Of a stretch of DNA of 64,000 nucleotides, positions 1 to 8,733 are shown piece after piece. The DNA is taken from positions 3,161,725 to 3,225,724 of the forward strand of contig CP051229.1 of NCBI GenBank assembly GCA_017792365.1, written 5' to 3'. The notes under the pieces were generated by a model. It was not told where the DNA came from, made no database searches, and saw only the letters and a list, made by a program, of their open reading frames with translations. Origin of the DNA: Hyphomonas sp. (lineage in GTDB: Bacteria; Pseudomonadota; Alphaproteobacteria; Caulobacterales; Hyphomonadaceae). Position numbers and translations under genes: made by a program. Every line of letters begins with the position of its first letter. Position 1 is the stretch's first letter.

Positions 1-1
1 G

Positions 2-193
2 GATAACCGCATTGTCGGGGAAACTGAGATTCGCGGGGAAGGGCCCATTGGCGAACTTCGCGCCGATGCCTATGAAGTCAGGGATAACGGCAAACGCGTG
101 ATTTTCCACGGGAACGTGTGGAGTCGCTTCGTGGCCAAGACCAAGCAGGCGCCAGAGGGCGAAGCGAACATCGTTGTCGAGGCGACGGAGTAG
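2..193 (+). CDS. lptC: LptC, C-terminal fragment
   Basis: Only the last 63 codons are inside the window; the start lies upstream. The fragment reads GEGPIGELRADAYEVRDNG followed by a short beta-rich end, which is the usual C-terminal part of LptC, the bitopic inner-membrane protein that passes lipopolysaccharide from the LptBFG transporter to LptA. The stop is three bases before the lptA start and lptB follows, so the order lptC-lptA-lptB supports the call. A generic OstA-like protein is the only alternative. Confidence 0.85.
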   Translation, partial: DNRIVGETEIRGEGPIGELRADAYEVRDNGKRVIFHGNVWSRFVAKTKQAPEGEANIVVEATE

Positions 194-196
194 GGC

Positions 197-742
197 ATGA
201 AGCGAATGATCATGAATGCCGTGAGCGCCCTGAAGGTGACGCTGTTGGGGCTTGTGTCCGCACTGGCGCTCGGCGCCGCTGCCCCGGCTTTCGCCCAGAT
301 CGGCCAGTCGGGCGAACCGATCATTGTCGAGGCCGACGGCTCGATGGAATTCCTCCGCGAGGAAGGGCTGCTGGTCTGGTCGGACAACGTCCGCGCCGTA
401 CAGGGCGGGACGCGCATTACCTCCGACGTGATGACCATCGTCTGCGCCGAGAGCACACAGCCGCGCAACACGACGTTCGAGAGCTGCGCCGAGATCGAAA
501 CGGTGATCGCGGAAGGCAATGTGATCTACACGACCGCCGAGGAGCGCATTCGCGGCGACCGCAGCGAGTATGACTATCGCACCGACACCATCACGATCAC
601 CGGGAACGTGATCCTGTCGCGTGGGCAGGACGTGGTCGCACGTGGCCCGCGCGTTGTTTATGACGTCGCCAACGGCAGGGCGACGATCACATCCGAGGGG
701 AATGGCTCCGTCGCCGCGATCTTCGAACCCGTCAACAACTAG
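197..742 (+). CDS. lptA: LptA, periplasmic LPS transport protein
   Basis: A 181-residue protein with a clear signal peptide (hydrophobic residues about 14-33, likely cleavage after AFA). The mature part is an OstA-type beta-jellyroll: the stretch from residue 40 (IIVEADGSMEFL) to about 165 shows the repeating pattern of alternating strands such as GNVIYTTAEERIRGD and ITGNVILSRGQDVVARG. LptA bridges LptC and LptD across the periplasm. It sits 3 bases after lptC and 26 bases before the lptB start, so co-transcription is likely. Two cysteines (CAES, SCAE) lie about 20 residues apart and could form a disulfide. Confidence 0.93.
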   Translation: MKRMIMNAVSALKVTLLGLVSALALGAAAPAFAQIGQSGEPIIVEADGSMEFLREEGLLVWSDNVRAVQGGTRITSDVMTIVCAESTQPRNTTFESCAEIETVIAEGNVIYTTAEERIRGDRSEYDYRTDTITITGNVILSRGQDVVARGPRVVYDVANGRATITSEGNGSVAAIFEPVNN

Positions 743-768
743 CTGGCGGCCGTTTGGCAAGGGAAGTC

Positions 769-1545
769 ATGGACGGACAGGTACAGCAACAGACCAAGCG
801 CGACGCCGCGCCTGCGCCGGACGCGGAAGGCCTGCGCGCGCACTCGCTCGCGAAGTCGTTTCGCAAGCGCCAGGTCGTGCGCGATGTGTCCCTGTCGCTG
901 AAGCGGGGCGAGATCGCCGGCCTGCTGGGCCCCAACGGCGCCGGCAAGACGACGTGCTTCTACATCATGATGGGCCTCATCCAGGCTGACGGCGGCAAGG
1001 TTACGATCGACGGAGAGGACGTCACCCACCTGCCCATGTATCAGCGCGCCCGGCTGGGGGTTGGATATCTTCCGCAGGAAAACTCCATCTTCCGGGGCAT
1101 GACGGTCTACGAGAACGTCTACGCTGTCGCCGAGCTGACCGAGGACACCAACGCGCAGCGCAAGGAGCTGACCGAGTCGCTGCTGGAGGAATTGCAGATC
1201 CAGCACCTCGGCGCACAGAACGCCAACTCGCTGTCGGGCGGGGAGCGACGTCGCGTCGAGATCGCCCGCGCGCTGGCCTCACGCCCGAATTTCATGCTGC
1301 TCGACGAGCCCTTTACGGGCATCGATCCGCTGGCGGTCAGCGATATTTCGGACCTCGTGCGGTACCTGAAGGGACGCGGGCTTGGCGTCCTGATCACGGA
1401 CCACCAGGTGCGCGAGACGCTGGAGATCGTGGACCGGGCGTCGATCATCTATGACGGCACGGTGCTGTTCGAGGGCGCTCCCAACGAGGTGCTCGCGAAC
1501 GAGGAAGTACGGCGCGTCTACTTGGGCTCGCGCTTCGAGGCCTGA
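769..1545 (+). CDS. lptB: LptB, LPS export ABC ATPase
   Basis: Cytoplasmic ATPase of the LptB2FG lipopolysaccharide extractor. Walker A GPNGAGKTT (about residue 54), signature LSGGERRR, Walker B MLLDEPFTGIDP and the H-loop ITDHQ are all intact. Length is about 258 residues, a little longer than the usual 240 because of an N-terminal tail. The ATG at 769 is preferred over the in-frame TTG at 754 because AAGGGAAG lies just upstream of it. The last 28 bases overlap the convergent mechanosensitive channel gene. Confidence 0.95.
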   Translation: MDGQVQQQTKRDAAPAPDAEGLRAHSLAKSFRKRQVVRDVSLSLKRGEIAGLLGPNGAGKTTCFYIMMGLIQADGGKVTIDGEDVTHLPMYQRARLGVGYLPQENSIFRGMTVYENVYAVAELTEDTNAQRKELTESLLEELQIQHLGAQNANSLSGGERRRVEIARALASRPNFMLLDEPFTGIDPLAVSDISDLVRYLKGRGLGVLITDHQVRETLEIVDRASIIYDGTVLFEGAPNEVLANEEVRRVYLGSRFEA

Positions 1546-2618
1546 TCGCCGGTTTCCGCCGCCTCGGCCTTTCCGACCTCCCGTTTCATCGCGGCGATTT
1601 CCTCGATGCCTTTCTGCGTGCGGTCCTTTGCTTCCGCCGCCTCCTGCCGCGAGATGTCGCTTTCCGCATCGTTGATGCTGGGCCGCGCTGGCGCAGTATC
1701 CCGTTCCGGCCGGTGACGCGCGTTGGCGTCGCCGCCGTGCCACGAGTCCACGGCGGCCTGCGCCTCTGCGCCGAAGAAGGAGCGGATTCGGAGATCGCGC
1801 TGGGGGAAGGGAATTTCAAGTCCATGCTTGCGCAGCGCGTCGTCGATCGCCCAGCGATAGGCGGCCATCATCGACCCGGGCCGCTTGACGGCTTCCAGCC
1901 GCGGCCAGACCACGAGCTCGAAATCCAGCGCGGAATCGCCGAACCCGACAAGCCAGACCTGGGTGCGGCGGTCGTCCGTATCCGGCAGCGTGAAGGCCAG
2001 CGCCTGCGCCGCTTCGATGCCGGCGGCGCGGACCTTCTCCTTGTCGCTGCCATAGGCGACCGAAAACGGCACATGGATGCGCCGCGTCGCCCGGTTGCGC
2101 GTCCAGTTCGTCAGCCGGTTGGTGATCAGCATCGAGTTGGGGATCAGGACGTCGACATTGTCGTTGGTGACGATGGTCGTCGCCCGCGCGCCGATCGACT
2201 TGATCTCGCCCGCATCGCCGGTGTCGAGCTCGATGAAGTCGCCGACTTCAACGCTGCGGTCGAACAGCAGGACCAGCCCCGCGAAGAAGTCCTTCACGAT
2301 GTCCTGCACGCCAAGACCGATGCCGACGCCGAGCGCGCCGGCGAAGACGGACAGCGTCGTCAGGTCTAGACCCATCACCGATGCTGCGATCACGAGGCCG
2401 ATGAAGAGCACGAGATAGCGCGCGATCTGGGTGACGACATAGAAGCCGGCGGAAGCGTCCACACGCGCGCGGCGCCGCACGCGTTCGAGGAAGCTGCGGA
2501 ACAGCCACGAGATGACGACGGCTGTGGCAAAGACGGCGATGGCGGTCAGAAGGCTGCCGACCGTCACCGATGTGCCGCTGAACGACCAGAGTTCGTTTTC
2601 GAGTAGCTGCAGGAACAT
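1518..2618 (-). CDS. MscS-family mechanosensitive ion channel
   Basis: Small-conductance mechanosensitive channel of the inner membrane. There are two N-terminal membrane helices, then the pore helix region with glycine/alanine-rich FAGALGVGIGLGVQDIVKDF. The beta-domain signature VEVGDFIELDTGDAGEI and the conserved LIPNSMLITNRLTNWTR follow. The C-terminal 70 residues are charged and low-complexity. The ATG at 2618 gives 366 residues; an in-frame GTG at 2723 would add a 35-residue extension without channel features, so the shorter form is preferred, without a strong ribosome site. Convergent to lptB and divergent from rpoN. Confidence 0.9.
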   Translation of the reverse strand: MFLQLLENELWSFSGTSVTVGSLLTAIAVFATAVVISWLFRSFLERVRRRARVDASAGFYVVTQIARYLVLFIGLVIAASVMGLDLTTLSVFAGALGVGIGLGVQDIVKDFFAGLVLLFDRSVEVGDFIELDTGDAGEIKSIGARATTIVTNDNVDVLIPNSMLITNRLTNWTRNRATRRIHVPFSVAYGSDKEKVRAAGIEAAQALAFTLPDTDDRRTQVWLVGFGDSALDFELVVWPRLEAVKRPGSMMAAYRWAIDDALRKHGLEIPFPQRDLRIRSFFGAEAQAAVDSWHGGDANARHRPERDTAPARPSINDAESDISRQEAAEAKDRTQKGIEEIAAMKREVGKAEAAETGDQASKREPK

Positions 2619-2882
2619 CACGGAAAACTGGCGCGGAACCAGCCGGTTGAACAGGCCGGACCAGCGCAGACCGCAAGCATTTTTAATCGCCTGACTGGTG
2701 AATGAGAGGGTCTGCGGGCGCACATTTCTGCATGCGCGGGCATGAAAAACGTAGCGATTGAACTGTTTTGGGTTTGGCTGATCAGATAATGTTAAGTCTG
2801 ATTGGTTAACGTTCAGACCCTAGGAACAGGGGGCCTAGCCGGCGAGATTTCGCCATCAGGCCGGTGATTTGGAGAGTGTGAC

Positions 2883-4385
2883 GTGGCGCTGGCCCATCGT
2901 CTTCAACTGCGGCAGGGGACATCCCTTGTGATGACGCCGCAGCTGCAGCAGGCGATCAAGCTGCTGCAGCTCTCGAACGTCGAGCTTCAGGAATACGTCG
3001 ACGCCGAGATCGAGAAGAACCCGCTGCTGCAGCGCAGCGAGAACGAAGACAGCGACGACAACACGCCCGCCGAAAAGGCGGAGAAATCCGACGGCGAACT
3101 TCACCTCGATGACGCCAAGGGCGCGCATGAGGCCAGCGACCAGCTCGACGCCAGTTCCGACGATGTCTACGAGGCCGACAGCGCGTCCGACGGCGCGGCG
3201 GCGCCGGAGAGCGGCCCCTCGGCCCAGCTCGATTGGTCCAATACCGGCTCGGGCAAGGGCGTCTCGGACGACTTCGATTTTGAATCGATCAGCTCCGAAG
3301 AAAAGACGCTTCGCGATCACCTCGAGGACCAGCTGGCGCTGGCCGGGCTGAACGCCGCCGATCGCCTGATCGCGCACCGCCTGATCGAGGAGACCGACGA
3401 AGCCGGCTTCATGCGCGGCGACGTTGCGGCGATCGCCGAAGCGCTGGGCACCGACGTTGAGGATGTGGAGGCCGTGCTCGGCGTCTGCCAGGGCTTTGAC
3501 CCGGTCGGCGTGATGGCGCGTTCGGTCCAGGAATGCATTGCGCTGCAGCTCAAGGATCTCGACCGCTATGATCCGGCCATGCAGGCGCTGGTGGATAACC
3601 TGGAGCTGGCGGCAAAGCGCGACTTCAAGAAACTGTCGGCGCTGTGCGGCGTCGACCAGGAAGACATTGTCGACATGCTGGCCGAGCTGCGCGCGCTGAC
3701 GCCGCGGCCGGGCGCCGCCTTTGCTGGCGATTCAGCCCCTGCGGTGACGCCTGACGTGTTTGTCCGCTCGGGGCCGGACGGCGGCTATGCGGTCGAGCTG
3801 AACGCCGACACGCTGCCGCGCGTATTGATGGACAGAACCTACTACGCCGAGATTTCCGGCCTGTCCCGCACGGACGAGGAGAAGGAATTCGTCAGCGAGT
3901 GCCAGGCGAACGCCAACTGGCTGATCAAGTCGCTGGACCAGCGGGCGCGCACGATCCTCAAGGTTGCGCGCGAGATTGTGCGCCAGCAGGACGGCTTCTT
4001 CGTCGAAGGGGTGCGGGCCTTGCGTCCGCTGAACCTGAAGACGGTCGCTGACGCGGTCGAGATGCACGAGTCGACGGTGTCGCGCGTGACCTCGAACAAG
4101 TACATGGTGACGCCGCGCGGCGTCTTCGAGATGAAGTACTTCTTCTCGGCGTCGATCCCTTCGGTGAAGGGCGGCGAGGCGCACTCGGCGGAGGCCGTGC
4201 GCCACCGGATCAAGGAAATGATCGACCAGGAGGGGCGTGAAACCGTCCTTTCGGATGACCAGATTGTCGAGCGCCTGCGTGCTTTTGGCATCGATATCGC
4301 CCGCCGGACCGTGGCCAAGTACCGGGAGTCGCTCAAGATTCCTTCTTCGGTCGAGCGGCGTCGCATGCTTGCAACCGGCGGCTAG
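2883..4385 (+). CDS. rpoN: RNA polymerase sigma-54 factor
   Basis: Sigma-54 of 500 residues. Region I is glutamine- and leucine-rich (LQLRQGTSLVMTPQLQQAIK), region II is acidic (about 55-130), and a core-binding and helix-turn-helix domain leads to the C-terminal RpoN box ARRTVAKYRE at 473-482. It directs enhancer-dependent transcription from -24/-12 promoters. The GTG start is preceded by GGAGAG about 10 bases upstream. It stands between lptB and hpf-ptsN, the usual proteobacterial setting. The 264 bases upstream contain no gene and no promoter I would defend. Confidence 0.97.
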   Translation: MALAHRLQLRQGTSLVMTPQLQQAIKLLQLSNVELQEYVDAEIEKNPLLQRSENEDSDDNTPAEKAEKSDGELHLDDAKGAHEASDQLDASSDDVYEADSASDGAAAPESGPSAQLDWSNTGSGKGVSDDFDFESISSEEKTLRDHLEDQLALAGLNAADRLIAHRLIEETDEAGFMRGDVAAIAEALGTDVEDVEAVLGVCQGFDPVGVMARSVQECIALQLKDLDRYDPAMQALVDNLELAAKRDFKKLSALCGVDQEDIVDMLAELRALTPRPGAAFAGDSAPAVTPDVFVRSGPDGGYAVELNADTLPRVLMDRTYYAEISGLSRTDEEKEFVSECQANANWLIKSLDQRARTILKVAREIVRQQDGFFVEGVRALRPLNLKTVADAVEMHESTVSRVTSNKYMVTPRGVFEMKYFFSASIPSVKGGEAHSAEAVRHRIKEMIDQEGRETVLSDDQIVERLRAFGIDIARRTVAKYRESLKIPSSVERRRMLATGG

Positions 4386-4496
4386 ACGCGCAACATTAGG
4401 CACAGCGCCCAACGCGCCTGACCATCCCCTGAAACGAGGACCAGACAGGCGCCGGAAGGCTGCTGTCATGAAAACCCGTCAGAGGAGGTATCCTGC

Positions 4497-5093
4497 GTGC
4501 AAGTCCAGATCGCCGGAAAACGTATTGATGTCGGGGAGGCGCTGCGGGAGCGAATTGCCTACGGGCTGGAAGACCGTGTTTCCAAGTATTTCGACCGGAC
4601 CGGCGAGGCGTTCGTCACCGTTTCCAAGCCGGGCTGGGCGTTCAGTGTCGATTGTTCGATCCACCTGCCGTCCGGCGTGACGCTGCAGGCCCATGGCGAG
4701 GCGGAAGATGCCTATCAGGCCTTCGAGGATTCGCTGGAGAAGATCGAGAAGCGGGTGCGGCGCTACAAGCGCAGGCTCAAGGATCACCACAAAAACAAGG
4801 ACGCGATCCCCGCCATCGAGGTGCAGGAGCAGATTATTGCGCCCTATGGCGATGAAGAGGACGACGGCGCGGACCAGCCGCTCGCCAACGGCGAGTTGGG
4901 TGACGCGCCGGCAATCATTGCAGAATCCGGCGCCCGGATTAAGACCATGACCGTGTCCATGGCTGTGATGCAGCTTGAGCTGACGGACACATGCGCAATT
5001 TTGTTCCGGAACGCCAAGGATGGCGACCTGAACATGGTTTACCGCCGCGCGGATGGGAATATTGGTTGGGTCGATCCCGGCAGGTCCGGCTGA
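4497..5093 (+). CDS. hpf: Ribosome hibernation promoting factor, long form
   Basis: A 198-residue protein with an N-terminal HPF/RaiA S30AE domain (1-100: MQVQIAGKRIDVGEALRERI, ending KRRLKDHHK). An acidic linker and the C-terminal dimerisation domain (140-190: KTMTVSMAVMQLELTDTCAILFRN) follow. The long form brings 70S ribosomes together as 100S dimers in stationary phase. The start is GTG, supported by GAGGAGG 10 bases upstream; no in-frame ATG gives the full domain. Follows rpoN by 111 bases and precedes ptsN, as in many proteobacteria. Confidence 0.95.
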   Translation: MQVQIAGKRIDVGEALRERIAYGLEDRVSKYFDRTGEAFVTVSKPGWAFSVDCSIHLPSGVTLQAHGEAEDAYQAFEDSLEKIEKRVRRYKRRLKDHHKNKDAIPAIEVQEQIIAPYGDEEDDGADQPLANGELGDAPAIIAESGARIKTMTVSMAVMQLELTDTCAILFRNAKDGDLNMVYRRADGNIGWVDPGRSG

Positions 5094-5279
5094 ATTCTTG
5101 CAGTTGATCCTGCGACTCGGGTAAGTGCTCCGCGCATGCTTTTCATGCGGTCGTCAAACTAATGTCTCAGGAGCGCGTTAGAGGGGGCGCGAGCCAGCCC
5201 GGTCGGGGGCGAGGTGAGCGAACAGTACGGAGCGTGAGTAGAGTGCAAAGCGTGACGTTCAGGACGGTGGAGGCTGTGA

Positions 5280-5750
5280 ATGGATAGCCTCGACTACCTT
5301 ATCAACCGGGACCGCATCGTTGCGACCGCCCGATGGAATTCCCGGAAACAGGTTCTGCAGGAAATGTCCGGCATTCTCGCCGAGGCGACGGGGCTGGATC
5401 AGCAGACCCTCCTGGAAGGCGTCATGGAGCGCGAACGGCTCGGCTCCACTGGCGTTGGCGAGGGCGTGGCCATCCCGCACGTGCGAAGCCCGATCGCCGA
5501 GGCGCCCATGGGCGTCTTCGCGCGGCTGGCCGAACCGGTCGAATTCAACGCCATCGACGATCGCCCCTGCGATTTGATCTTCATGCTGCTGACGCCTGAG
5601 GACGCCGGCGCTGACCATTTGCGGGCCCTGTCCCGCGTGGCGCGTCTGTTCCGGCAGGATTCCGTGCGCTCCGCCATTCGCAAGAACCCGAGCGGGGAGG
5701 CGATCTACGCCGTGCTGTGCCCGAACGACGAGGCGAGCAACGCCGCCTAG
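5280..5750 (+). CDS. ptsN: PTS IIA-like nitrogen regulatory protein (EIIA-Ntr)
   Basis: A 156-residue phosphoacceptor of the nitrogen phosphotransferase system. The histidine is in GEGVAIPHVRSP, followed by the conserved LAEPVEFNAIDDRPCDLIFMLLTP and HLRALSRVARLFR. In alphaproteobacteria it signals PEP and glutamine state to targets such as potassium transporters and stress regulators. GGTGGAGG precedes the ATG. The 186-base gap from hpf may hold its own promoter. Its HPr partner is the gene at 61.5 kb; enzyme I-Ntr is not in the window. Confidence 0.95.
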   Translation: MDSLDYLINRDRIVATARWNSRKQVLQEMSGILAEATGLDQQTLLEGVMERERLGSTGVGEGVAIPHVRSPIAEAPMGVFARLAEPVEFNAIDDRPCDLIFMLLTPEDAGADHLRALSRVARLFRQDSVRSAIRKNPSGEAIYAVLCPNDEASNAA

Positions 5751-5803
5751 GGCTGGGACCGGCGCATCCGCGCAGCCTTCGCAGGCCTGAATTTTAGAAG
5801 AGA

Positions 5804-5879
<76 letters not shown>

Positions 5880-6046
5880 GAACCGGGTATCGGGCGGCGC
5901 AAGCCATCCCGAATTTGGGAGCCGGTTGCCTACACTGCTCCCCCTCCGGGATCAAGCCGTTGCTTGAGGGATCCCGAAGGCGGGGTTCAGTGGGGCCGGA
6001 ACCGGCGGGTCCGACCCGAAACGCCTAGAATACCAGAGCTGGATAA

Positions 6047-6502
6047 CTAGAGGGTGTCCTCGTCATCGTCGTCGAGGTCGACATCCTCATCGTCGTCATC
6101 AACTTCGAAGTCATCGTCGGATTCGAGGATGGTGACGTCGTCTTCTGATTCCTCGTCATCCTCGTCTTCGTCGTCCACGTATTTCGAGGACTTGCCGCCC
6201 GATTCGTCGTCCTCGTCTTCGTCATCGGACACGACATCGTCGTCGACCATGTCGACTTCCTTGGTCTCCTCGTCTTCGTCCTCATCCTCGTCGTCAGCGT
6301 CGACCGCTTCGTCCTCGTCCTCATCATCCTCGACGGGGGCGGGTTTGGCTTTCTCGCGGCCGCGCTTGGCCTTCGGCGTCTCGGCGACCGGATCGACCGT
6401 GGTCCCGCATTTCGGGCAGGTCGGCGGAGACTTCCCAAGATCGTAGAATTTCGCCCCGCATTCGAGGCAGACGTGCTTTTCGCCGAGTTCGGTGTTCGCC
6501 AA
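6047..6502 (-). CDS. FYDLN-type acidic zinc-ribbon protein (TIGR02300 family)
   Basis: A 151-residue protein. The N-terminal 35 residues hold a zinc ribbon with two CxxC pairs (CLECG, CPKCG) around the family hallmark KFYDLGKSPP. Everything after about residue 65 is almost pure Asp/Glu, often in Asp runs. The family is restricted mainly to alphaproteobacteria and has no assigned function. The TTG at 6502 is preferred to the TTG at 6508 because GAGGG sits at a proper distance only from the former, and the resulting start MANTELGEKH matches the family. Divergent from aroA-cmk across 187 bases. Confidence 0.88.
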   Translation of the reverse strand: MANTELGEKHVCLECGAKFYDLGKSPPTCPKCGTTVDPVAETPKAKRGREKAKPAPVEDDEDEDEAVDADDEDEDEDEETKEVDMVDDDVVSDDEDEDDESGGKSSKYVDDEDEDDEESEDDVTILESDDDFEVDDDDEDVDLDDDDEDTL

Positions 6503-6689
6503 GATCAAACCCTCGTTCCGACCGCCTGCAGCGCAGTCACCAGTTCATTCCGCAGCCCAGTTTCCAGAGCGGCGCGCGTCCATTCTGGGGCGGGCGCTTG
6601 CCATGATCGCGCCGGGCTGTAAAGCGCTGTATCTCAAAGAACCCGCCGTGGTTTTTCAACCTTCTTCTTCGCGAGCCTGCAAGAGCAAA

Positions 6690-8633
6690 ATGCGCGCAGT
6701 TTCCAAGCCCACCTCACGCATTTCCGGCACGATTCGCGCTCCGGGAGACAAATCATGTTCGCATCGCGCCCTGATGCTGGCTGCGGCCGCCGCTGGACGC
6801 AGCGAAGTCGAGGGTTTGCTGGAGGGCGAGGACGTTCTCAACACGGCGCGCTGCGTTGCGGCGCTGGGCGCAAAGGTCGAGCGCCTGGGCGCAGGGCGCT
6901 GGCGGATCGAGGGCGTCGGGGAGAAGGGCTTTACCTCGCCTTCCAAGGATCTGGACTTTGGCAATTCGGGCACCGGCGCTCGCCTGATGATGGGGTTGAT
7001 TGCCGGGCATGATGTCACGGCGCGGATGGTGGGGGATAAATCGCTTTCCGCCCGTCCGATGGAGCGCGTGCTGGGGCCGCTGCGCGAGATGGGGGTGAAG
7101 GCCGAAACCAGTGAAGGCGGCAGGCTGCCCGCTACCGTTACGGGCGGCGGGCTGAAGGCGATCCGCTACGCGCCGCCGCAGGCCTCCGCCCAGGTCAAGT
7201 CGGCCGTGCTGCTGGCCGGGCTGCGGGCCGACGGCGAGACGGTGATAGAAGAAAAGGAAGCCACCCGGGATCACACCGAACGTATGCTGCGCGCCTTCGG
7301 CGTCGAGGTCGACGTCGAGCCGCGCGCGGATGCGGGACCTGTCGTGAAGGTAAGGGGCGGCCAGAAGCTCTTGGCGGCCAAGGCCGATGTGCCGGGCGAT
7401 CCCTCTTCGGCGGCGTTCGCGGTGGCGGCTGCGATCCTGTCGGCCGACGGCGACGTGACGGTCGAGGCCGTGATGGACAACGAGACGCGCATCGGCTTCT
7501 TCACCGCGGCGCAGGCGCTGGGGGCCGACATCGAGCTCGAGTATGACGGCGTTGCGACCGGCGAAGAGCTGATGAAGGTGCGCGCCAGATCGTCGAAGCT
7601 GAAGGGCGCCGAGATCGACCCCGCGCTGGCGCCGTCGATGATCGACGAATACCCGATCCTTGCCGTGCTGGCCGCCTTTGCCGAGGGCGAGACAATCGTC
7701 AGCGGCGCGGCCGAACTGCGCGTGAAGGAGAGCGACCGCATCGCCGCCATCTGCGCCATGCTGCGCGCCAATGGCGTTGAGGTCGAGGAGACGGCGGACG
7801 GCTTCATCGTGCAGGGCTGCGGGCCTGCGGGCGTGCCGGGCGGCGGAACGGTCGAGGCGCGCCACGATCATCGCATCGCCATGTCGGCGCTGGTGATGGG
7901 CACGGCCGCGAAGGCGCCGGTTGCGGTCGACGATGTCGCGATGATCGCGACCAGCTATCCCGATTTCTTCACGCACATGAAGACGATCGGCGCCGACATG
8001 CGCCATGGCATGGTCGTGGCGATCGACGGCACCACCGCGAGCGGCAAGGGCACCATGGCCAAGCGCGTGGCGGAAGCGTTCGGCCTGCCGTATCTCGACA
8101 CCGGGCTGCTCTATCGCGGCGTGGCGGCGGCGGCGCTGCGCGACGGCGTCGACATGAGCGACGAGGCCAAGTGCGCCGAGATCGCAGCGAAGCTCGAACT
8201 GTCGGACTTCGAGGAGCGCGACCTGCGCGGATCGAAGATCGGCGCGGCGGCCTCGATCGCGGCCAGCCACGGGGCGGTGCGCAAGGCGCTGTTCGACAAG
8301 CAGCGCGCGTTTGCACAGCAGGCCGGCGGCGCGGTGCTGGACGGGCGCGACATCGGCACGGTGATCGCGCCGGACGCTGACTACAAGTTCTGGGTCGATG
8401 CCGACGTCGCCGTGCGCGCCGGCCGCCGCTTTAAAGAGCTGGTCTCGCTGGGCGAGGCTGTCAGCGAGGCGGACGTTCTGGCCCAGCTGAAGGAGCGGGA
8501 CGAACGCGACCGCACCCGCAAGGACGCGCCGGCGCTGGCCGCCGAGGACGCCGTTAAGGTCGACACCTCGGGCATGACGCCGGACGAGGTGGTCGCCGCG
8601 GCGATGAAGGCGATCGAGGGCCAGGCGCCTTGA
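6690..8633 (+). CDS. aroA-cmk: Fused EPSP synthase / cytidylate kinase (AroA-Cmk)
   Basis: One uninterrupted 647-residue frame encodes two enzymes. Residues 1-438 are 3-phosphoshikimate 1-carboxyvinyltransferase of the shikimate pathway: PGDKSCSHRA, GNSGTGARLMMGL, RPMERVLGPLREMGV, SAQVKSA, TRDHTERML, PSMIDEYP, ELRVKESDR. Residues from 441 are CMP kinase: P-loop IDGTTASGKGTMAKR, YLDTGLLYRG, DGRDIGTV, RDRTRKDA. The join is only a few residues (IGADMRHG) and the Met at 8010 would be the normal Cmk start. The ATG at 6690 fits family starts; upstream in-frame codons look non-coding. The AroA half resembles class II (CP4-like) enzymes. Confidence 0.94.
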   Translation: MRAVSKPTSRISGTIRAPGDKSCSHRALMLAAAAAGRSEVEGLLEGEDVLNTARCVAALGAKVERLGAGRWRIEGVGEKGFTSPSKDLDFGNSGTGARLMMGLIAGHDVTARMVGDKSLSARPMERVLGPLREMGVKAETSEGGRLPATVTGGGLKAIRYAPPQASAQVKSAVLLAGLRADGETVIEEKEATRDHTERMLRAFGVEVDVEPRADAGPVVKVRGGQKLLAAKADVPGDPSSAAFAVAAAILSADGDVTVEAVMDNETRIGFFTAAQALGADIELEYDGVATGEELMKVRARSSKLKGAEIDPALAPSMIDEYPILAVLAAFAEGETIVSGAAELRVKESDRIAAICAMLRANGVEVEETADGFIVQGCGPAGVPGGGTVEARHDHRIAMSALVMGTAAKAPVAVDDVAMIATSYPDFFTHMKTIGADMRHGMVVAIDGTTASGKGTMAKRVAEAFGLPYLDTGLLYRGVAAAALRDGVDMSDEAKCAEIAAKLELSDFEERDLRGSKIGAAASIAASHGAVRKALFDKQRAFAQQAGGAVLDGRDIGTVIAPDADYKFWVDADVAVRAGRRFKELVSLGEAVSEADVLAQLKERDERDRTRKDAPALAAEDAVKVDTSGMTPDEVVAAAMKAIEGQAP

Positions 8634-8733
8634 GGCCTGCTGACGCGGCGGCTTTGTCTCGTGAGCTGAATCGCCCATAGCTCCGCGCGCCTCGCGGCGG
8701 ACGCGGAGTGTCTTCCTTTTGGCGTGAAGCCGC

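Noticed and set aside
2790-2812. Two TTAA words upstream of rpoN as a CtrA box
   Set aside because: They are separated by 10 bases, not 7, so the match is not a CtrA site.
6054-6446. Serine-rich plus-strand open frame of 130 codons
   Set aside because: It is the antisense of the acidic tail (Asp/Glu codons read as Ser) of the FYDLN protein.
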